From: an uncultured Prevotellaceae bacterium
GTDB lineage: Bacteria; Bacteroidota; Bacteroidia; Bacteroidales; Bacteroidaceae
Reading direction: 5' to 3'
DNA length: 64,000 nucleotides
NCBI GenBank assembly: GCA_937877625.1
Contig: CALFJG010000039.1
Location: 1 to 64,000 of the forward strand
Shown: piece by piece, positions 60,657-64,000 of the stretch
How the letters are laid out: each line of letters starts with the position of its first letter
How positions within the stretch are numbered: position 1 is the first letter of the stretch
Notes under the pieces: generated by a model
Databases searched by the model: none
The model's input: only the letters and a program-made list of their open reading frames with translations
Told to the model about the DNA's origin: nothing
Made by a program: the position numbers and the translations under genes

Positions 60657-62357
60657 ATGACAACGAAACGTTTTTCATTTCTTCTCCTTTCGGGAGCATT
60701 ATTGCTGAGTGGTTGTAGCAAGCAGGTGCAACTCACTTCCGATAATTTCACTATCACGCCGCAGGTGCTTGAAGAGGGCGGCGGCAAAGTGCCAGTGGTT
60801 ATCAATGGTCGCTTGCCCGAAAAGTTTATGAACCGTAAGAGCACCGTGGCCATTACGCCCGTTTTGCGCTATCAAGGCGACGAGGTGCGTGGCGAAACAA
60901 TGCTTTTCCAAGGTGAAAAAGTGCGTGGCAATGCTCAGGAAATCAGCTACCGGTTAGGCGGTAACTACACACAGCGCGAGGTCTTCGACTTTGTGCCTGC
61001 TATGATGCAGAGCGGGCTTTATATGAAAGTGGTGCAACAGAAAGGCTCTAAGACCACCGTGTTGCCCGATATTTATGTCGCCCCCGGCGTGCTGGCCACT
61101 TCTACGCTTGCCACCCGTACGGTGGCTACGGCAAAGCCCGCGCTTTCTACCGACAACTATCAATATGCCATCGCCCAGCAACAAGAGGCACAAATCCTCT
61201 ACCTCTTGGCAAAGGCCGATGTGCGTCAAAGCGAGGTGCAGGGCGTGAGTGTGCAGGATTTCCTTCAAGTGCTTAAGCGCATCAAGGCGGAGAACACCGG
61301 CTTTGCCATTGATGGTATCACGATAAGTGCCTATGCCTCGCCTGATGGCAAGCTCGACTTCAACCGTCAGCTGGCCGAGCGCCGCAGTGGTACATCCGAG
61401 GCTTTCGTACGTAGCCAGTTGGACAGCCTCGGGCTACAAACGAGTATCACCACTAATTACACGGCAGAGGACTGGGATGGTTTCCAACGCCTTGTCGCCG
61501 CATCCAATATCCAAGATAAAGATGTCATCCTGCGTGTCCTTTCTATGTACGACGACCCTGAGGAGCGCGAGCGTCAGGTACGCAATATCAGTGCCGCTTA
61601 CGGAGAACTTGCCGACACCGTGCTTCCCGCGTTGCGCCGGGCGCGTATGATTATCAACTACAACATCATTGGTCGCAGCGACGAGGAGATTTTGGAGCAG
61701 TTCAACAATGATCCTACGCAACTTAGTGCCGAAGAACTTATCTATGGGGCTACGCTTACCGACGATGCCAATTTGCAACGCCGTATTTATCAAGCCGCCG
61801 CCACGCAAAACCCCACGGATTACCGTCCGCTCAATAATCTTGGTGCTTTGGCTTATCAACAGGGCGATTATGCCACGGCAGCAAACTACCTTACGCGAGC
61901 ACGTGCCTTGAAAGGCGATGCCGCCGAGGTAAATCTCAATAGCGCACTGGCCGCCCTCGGTACGGGCGACACCGATGAGGCCGAGAATTTCCTCTCGCAT
62001 GCCACTGCTGCTCGCGGCTACGGCGAGGCATTGGGCAATTTGCAAATAGCGCAGGGCAAGTATCGTCAGGCCGTACAGAGTTTCAACAACACAAAGTCAA
62101 ACAGCGCGGCTCTGGCTCAACTCTTAGCCGGCGATTATCTCAATGCCGCCAACACGCTTGCGGCTACATCAAAACCCGATGCCACAACGAAGTACCTCCA
62201 AGCCATAGTAGCCGCTCGCACTGGCCAGCAAGCCAATGCACTTACTGCCTTGCGCGAAGCCGTTGCTGCCGACCCCACTTTGAAAGCACGCGCCGCCACC
62301 GATTTGGAGTTCGTCACGCTCTTCAACGACGATACGTTCCAAAGTCTGATAAAGTAA
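60657..62357 (+). CDS. lipoprotein with OmpA-like and TPR regions
   Basis: A 566-residue lipoprotein (MTTKRFSFLLLSGALLLSGC, cysteine 20). The middle segment ITISAYASPDGKLDFNRQLAERRS looks like an OmpA-type C-terminal core, normally peptidoglycan-binding. Helical TPR-like repeats run from about 370 (NNLGALAYQQGDYATAANYL; NSALAALGTGDTDEAENFL). It follows lgt by 27 bases. A structural role in the envelope is likely but inferred; similar TPR lipoproteins occur in Bacteroidales. Confidence 0.85.
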   Translation: MTTKRFSFLLLSGALLLSGCSKQVQLTSDNFTITPQVLEEGGGKVPVVINGRLPEKFMNRKSTVAITPVLRYQGDEVRGETMLFQGEKVRGNAQEISYRLGGNYTQREVFDFVPAMMQSGLYMKVVQQKGSKTTVLPDIYVAPGVLATSTLATRTVATAKPALSTDNYQYAIAQQQEAQILYLLAKADVRQSEVQGVSVQDFLQVLKRIKAENTGFAIDGITISAYASPDGKLDFNRQLAERRSGTSEAFVRSQLDSLGLQTSITTNYTAEDWDGFQRLVAASNIQDKDVILRVLSMYDDPEERERQVRNISAAYGELADTVLPALRRARMIINYNIIGRSDEEILEQFNNDPTQLSAEELIYGATLTDDANLQRRIYQAAATQNPTDYRPLNNLGALAYQQGDYATAANYLTRARALKGDAAEVNLNSALAALGTGDTDEAENFLSHATAARGYGEALGNLQIAQGKYRQAVQSFNNTKSNSAALAQLLAGDYLNAANTLAATSKPDATTKYLQAIVAARTGQQANALTALREAVAADPTLKARAATDLEFVTLFNDDTFQSLIK

Positions 62358-62389
62358 CTCCTGTTTCTCACTTCGTTGCCTCGTTGCCG

Positions 62390-63397
62390 ATGTATCGCAC
62401 TATATATATAATATGGAGTCTTTGCCTTGCCGCAATGCTTTTGTCCTGCGGCCCAGGACACAACAAAGCACGTGTGCAGGGCGGCTTTAAGCACGTACAG
62501 AATGCCGAGCTATATTTCTATAGTGCCGATGGGCAGACCGAGGGCATCGATACCGTCATCATTAAGAACGGGAGTTTCAAAGCCGACATCAACGTAAGCG
62601 AGCCTTCTCTCTATACGTTGTTGCTCCAAAACTTCACAGAATACTCGCTTATCTTAGAACCTGGTGCGGTGATAAGCATCGGCGGCGACGCACAGAAATT
62701 GGCCGAGATGGACATTAGCGGCACTGACGACAACGAACTTCTTTCGCAGTTTCGTCAGGAAACGGCGGGCAAGTCTGAGAGCGACTGCTATCGCGCAGCC
62801 TCCGACTTTATTCGTAGCCACGCCGAGAGTATGGCTGCCGTGGCGGTGTTGCGCGATGTGTTCGGACGGAGAGAGCAACCCCCTGCTCAGTATGTCACTC
62901 CACTACTCGAGGTGTTGCGCCGCGCACAGCCCAAGAGCCGTGCCTTTCAATTTGTGGAACAGTCGTTGCGTCCACGCCTAACGAGCATTGTAGGCCAACC
63001 GCTTCCTGTGTTTAGTGCCACCACGCTCGACGGAGAGCATATCAGTTCCGAGACATTCAGAGAGACTCCCTTGCTTATTGCCTTTGTCGCCACGTGGACG
63101 AACCGCTACAACGAATATATGCGTGCCTTATCTATGCTGGGCAATGGCACATCTAACAATCTCAAAGTGTTGCTCGTCAGCCTTGACACCGACGTGGAAC
63201 GTCTGCGCACCCGCCTCAAGACCGACACGCTCGGCTTTCCCGTGGTGTGCGATGGCAAAGCTTTCGCTTCGCCGGTGGCGAAGACCCTTGGCGTGCGCTA
63301 TGTGCCGGGCAACCTCCTCGTTGGTAGCGACGGGCGAGTAAAGGCGCGCGATGTCGATCCCGCCAACCTCCCCGATGAAATCAAGAAATTACGCTGA
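62390..63397 (+). CDS. thioredoxin-fold lipoprotein lacking catalytic cysteines
   Basis: A 335-residue lipoprotein (signal MYRTIYIIWSLCLAAMLLSC, cysteine 20) with a DUF4369-like N-terminal domain (to about 220) and a TlpA/AhpC-like thioredoxin domain. The redox site is missing: where WCxxC is expected the sequence reads ATWTNRYNEYMRAL. The cis-Pro region is kept (VRYVPGNLLVGSDG). A redox function is thus unlikely. I chose the ATG at 62390; a TTG six bases earlier is an alternative. Confidence 0.87.
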   Translation: MYRTIYIIWSLCLAAMLLSCGPGHNKARVQGGFKHVQNAELYFYSADGQTEGIDTVIIKNGSFKADINVSEPSLYTLLLQNFTEYSLILEPGAVISIGGDAQKLAEMDISGTDDNELLSQFRQETAGKSESDCYRAASDFIRSHAESMAAVAVLRDVFGRREQPPAQYVTPLLEVLRRAQPKSRAFQFVEQSLRPRLTSIVGQPLPVFSATTLDGEHISSETFRETPLLIAFVATWTNRYNEYMRALSMLGNGTSNNLKVLLVSLDTDVERLRTRLKTDTLGFPVVCDGKAFASPVAKTLGVRYVPGNLLVGSDGRVKARDVDPANLPDEIKKLR

Positions 63398-63424
63398 CAA
63401 AACATCTCAATACCGCTTCGCATC

Positions 63425-64000
63425 GTGTTAGTAAAAATCCACACCGCCGCACTCAACGCTCTTACTGCACAGGACGTCACGTTAGAAATAGACAAGACCA
63501 AACAGCTACAACGCGAAATGTCACAGGCCATCTTTATGGTAGGCCTGCCCGACAATGCCGTGCGCGAGAGTAGTACGCGTGTAATGGCGGCGTTGGCTAA
63601 TTCCCGTTTTCAGCCGCCGCAAAACCATATTGTGGCAAACTTCGCTCCCGCCGACGTACGCAAGGAAGGCACCTCCTACGACCTCCCGCTCGCTATCGGT
63701 TTGCTCGCTGTAGAGAAAGTGGTGGACTGCCACGTCCTTGACCACACGATGCTTGTTGGCGAGTTAGGCCTCGATGGGAGCATACGCCCTGTGAAAGGGG
63801 CCTTGTCTATCTCTATCTTAGCGCGCTCCAAGGGCTACGCCACACTCATTGTCCCCGAGGCCAACGTGCGCGAGGCCGCCGTGGTCAACAACCTGCGTGT
63901 TGTAGGGGCTTCCCACCTCCAAGAAGTAGTGTCTTTCCTCAACGGACAAGGCACGCTTCAGCCGACAGAGATAAACACACGCGAAGAGTTCTTTGCTGCG
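63425..64000 (+). CDS. YifB-family Mg chelatase-like AAA ATPase, 3' end cut by window edge
   Basis: ComM/YifB protein linked to branch migration in natural transformation (family knowledge). A GTG start at 63425 gives VLVKIHTAALNALTAQDVTL, then FMVGLPDNAVRESSTRVMAA, FAPADVRKEGTSYDLPLAIG and LVGELGLDGSIRPVKGALSI, the Lon-like N-terminal domain in order. 192 codons are visible, and the frame runs off the window before the ATPase motifs. There is no ATG near the start. Confidence 0.9.
   Translation, partial: MLVKIHTAALNALTAQDVTLEIDKTKQLQREMSQAIFMVGLPDNAVRESSTRVMAALANSRFQPPQNHIVANFAPADVRKEGTSYDLPLAIGLLAVEKVVDCHVLDHTMLVGELGLDGSIRPVKGALSISILARSKGYATLIVPEANVREAAVVNNLRVVGASHLQEVVSFLNGQGTLQPTEINTREEFFAA

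Noticed and set aside
1..64000. tRNA, rRNA, tmRNA and riboswitches
   Set aside because: I looked for T-loop and tmRNA or RNase P core sequences in the gaps and found none; I saw no recognisable riboswitch ahead of the transporter genes.

Overview
The window comes from a member of the Bacteroidota, most likely order Bacteroidales and Prevotellaceae-like (inference). The reasons are promoters of the Bacteroidota type (TTTG, 19-21 bases, TAnnTTTG), almost no Shine-Dalgarno sequences, a BspA-like repeat protein, a gliding-type (CHU_C) C-terminal secretion domain, DUF4254, DUF6377 and DUF4595 proteins, and lipid-anchored proteins of the Bacteroidales kind. Most of it is core chromosome. Accessory material sits mainly at 1-2 kb, 10.8-16.9 kb and in repeat-rich intergenic gaps. 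No tRNA, rRNA or CRISPR array was seen.

Layout. 1-2 kb: an IS4-type transposase cut by the window edge, then a composite palindromic repeat. 2-10.8 kb (all minus): GH20 hexosaminidase, MerR regulator, radA, a DUF1893 protein, an ECF-type S component, tatA, tatC, a membrane polyferredoxin that looks like NapH fused to NapG, and a Tat-signal lipoprotein aldo/keto reductase carrying ferredoxin motifs. 10.8-16.9 kb: a foldable repeat element, a decayed BspA tail, an AAA_14/DUF4143 ATPase and a 1109-residue BspA-like protein with recent internal duplications. 16.9-23 kb (minus): GH92 mannosidase, a 43-residue membrane protein, an S41 peptidase, an outer-membrane-type protein, a family 9 glycosyltransferase and DUF4254. 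23-32 kb: a CNNM/CBS protein (plus), then murG-murC-ftsQ-ftsA-ftsZ and a dicarboxylate symporter (minus).

32.5-42.8 kb (plus): a CHU_C secretion-domain protein, uvrA, a POT peptide transporter, a PNGase F-like glycoamidase, aroQ, a second, inverted copy of the composite repeat, an O-methyltransferase and gyrB. 43-51.3 kb: a DUF4595 lipoprotein (minus), then mnmG, a perfect parS palindrome, apt, uvrC, dtd, a MazG-like hydrolase, deoC and a small lipoprotein. 51.3-64 kb: polyprenyl synthetase (minus), polA, a DUF6377 regulator, a BASS-like transporter, ychF, lgt, a TPR/OmpA-like lipoprotein, a thioredoxin-fold lipoprotein without the catalytic cysteines, and the start of a YifB-type ATPase.

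How the parts work together. The most system-like block is 1984-5924: a predicted quinol-linked membrane iron-sulfur relay beside a Tat-exported iron-sulfur aldo/keto reductase and its own tatA-tatC pair. GH20, GH92 and the PNGase F-like enzyme are dispersed but together could strip host N-glycans. Four sets of intergenic repeats, three of them strongly palindromic, are spread through the window. The longest-armed kind, about 190 bp, occurs three times, and two copies lie directly behind a promoter as the predicted mRNA leader.
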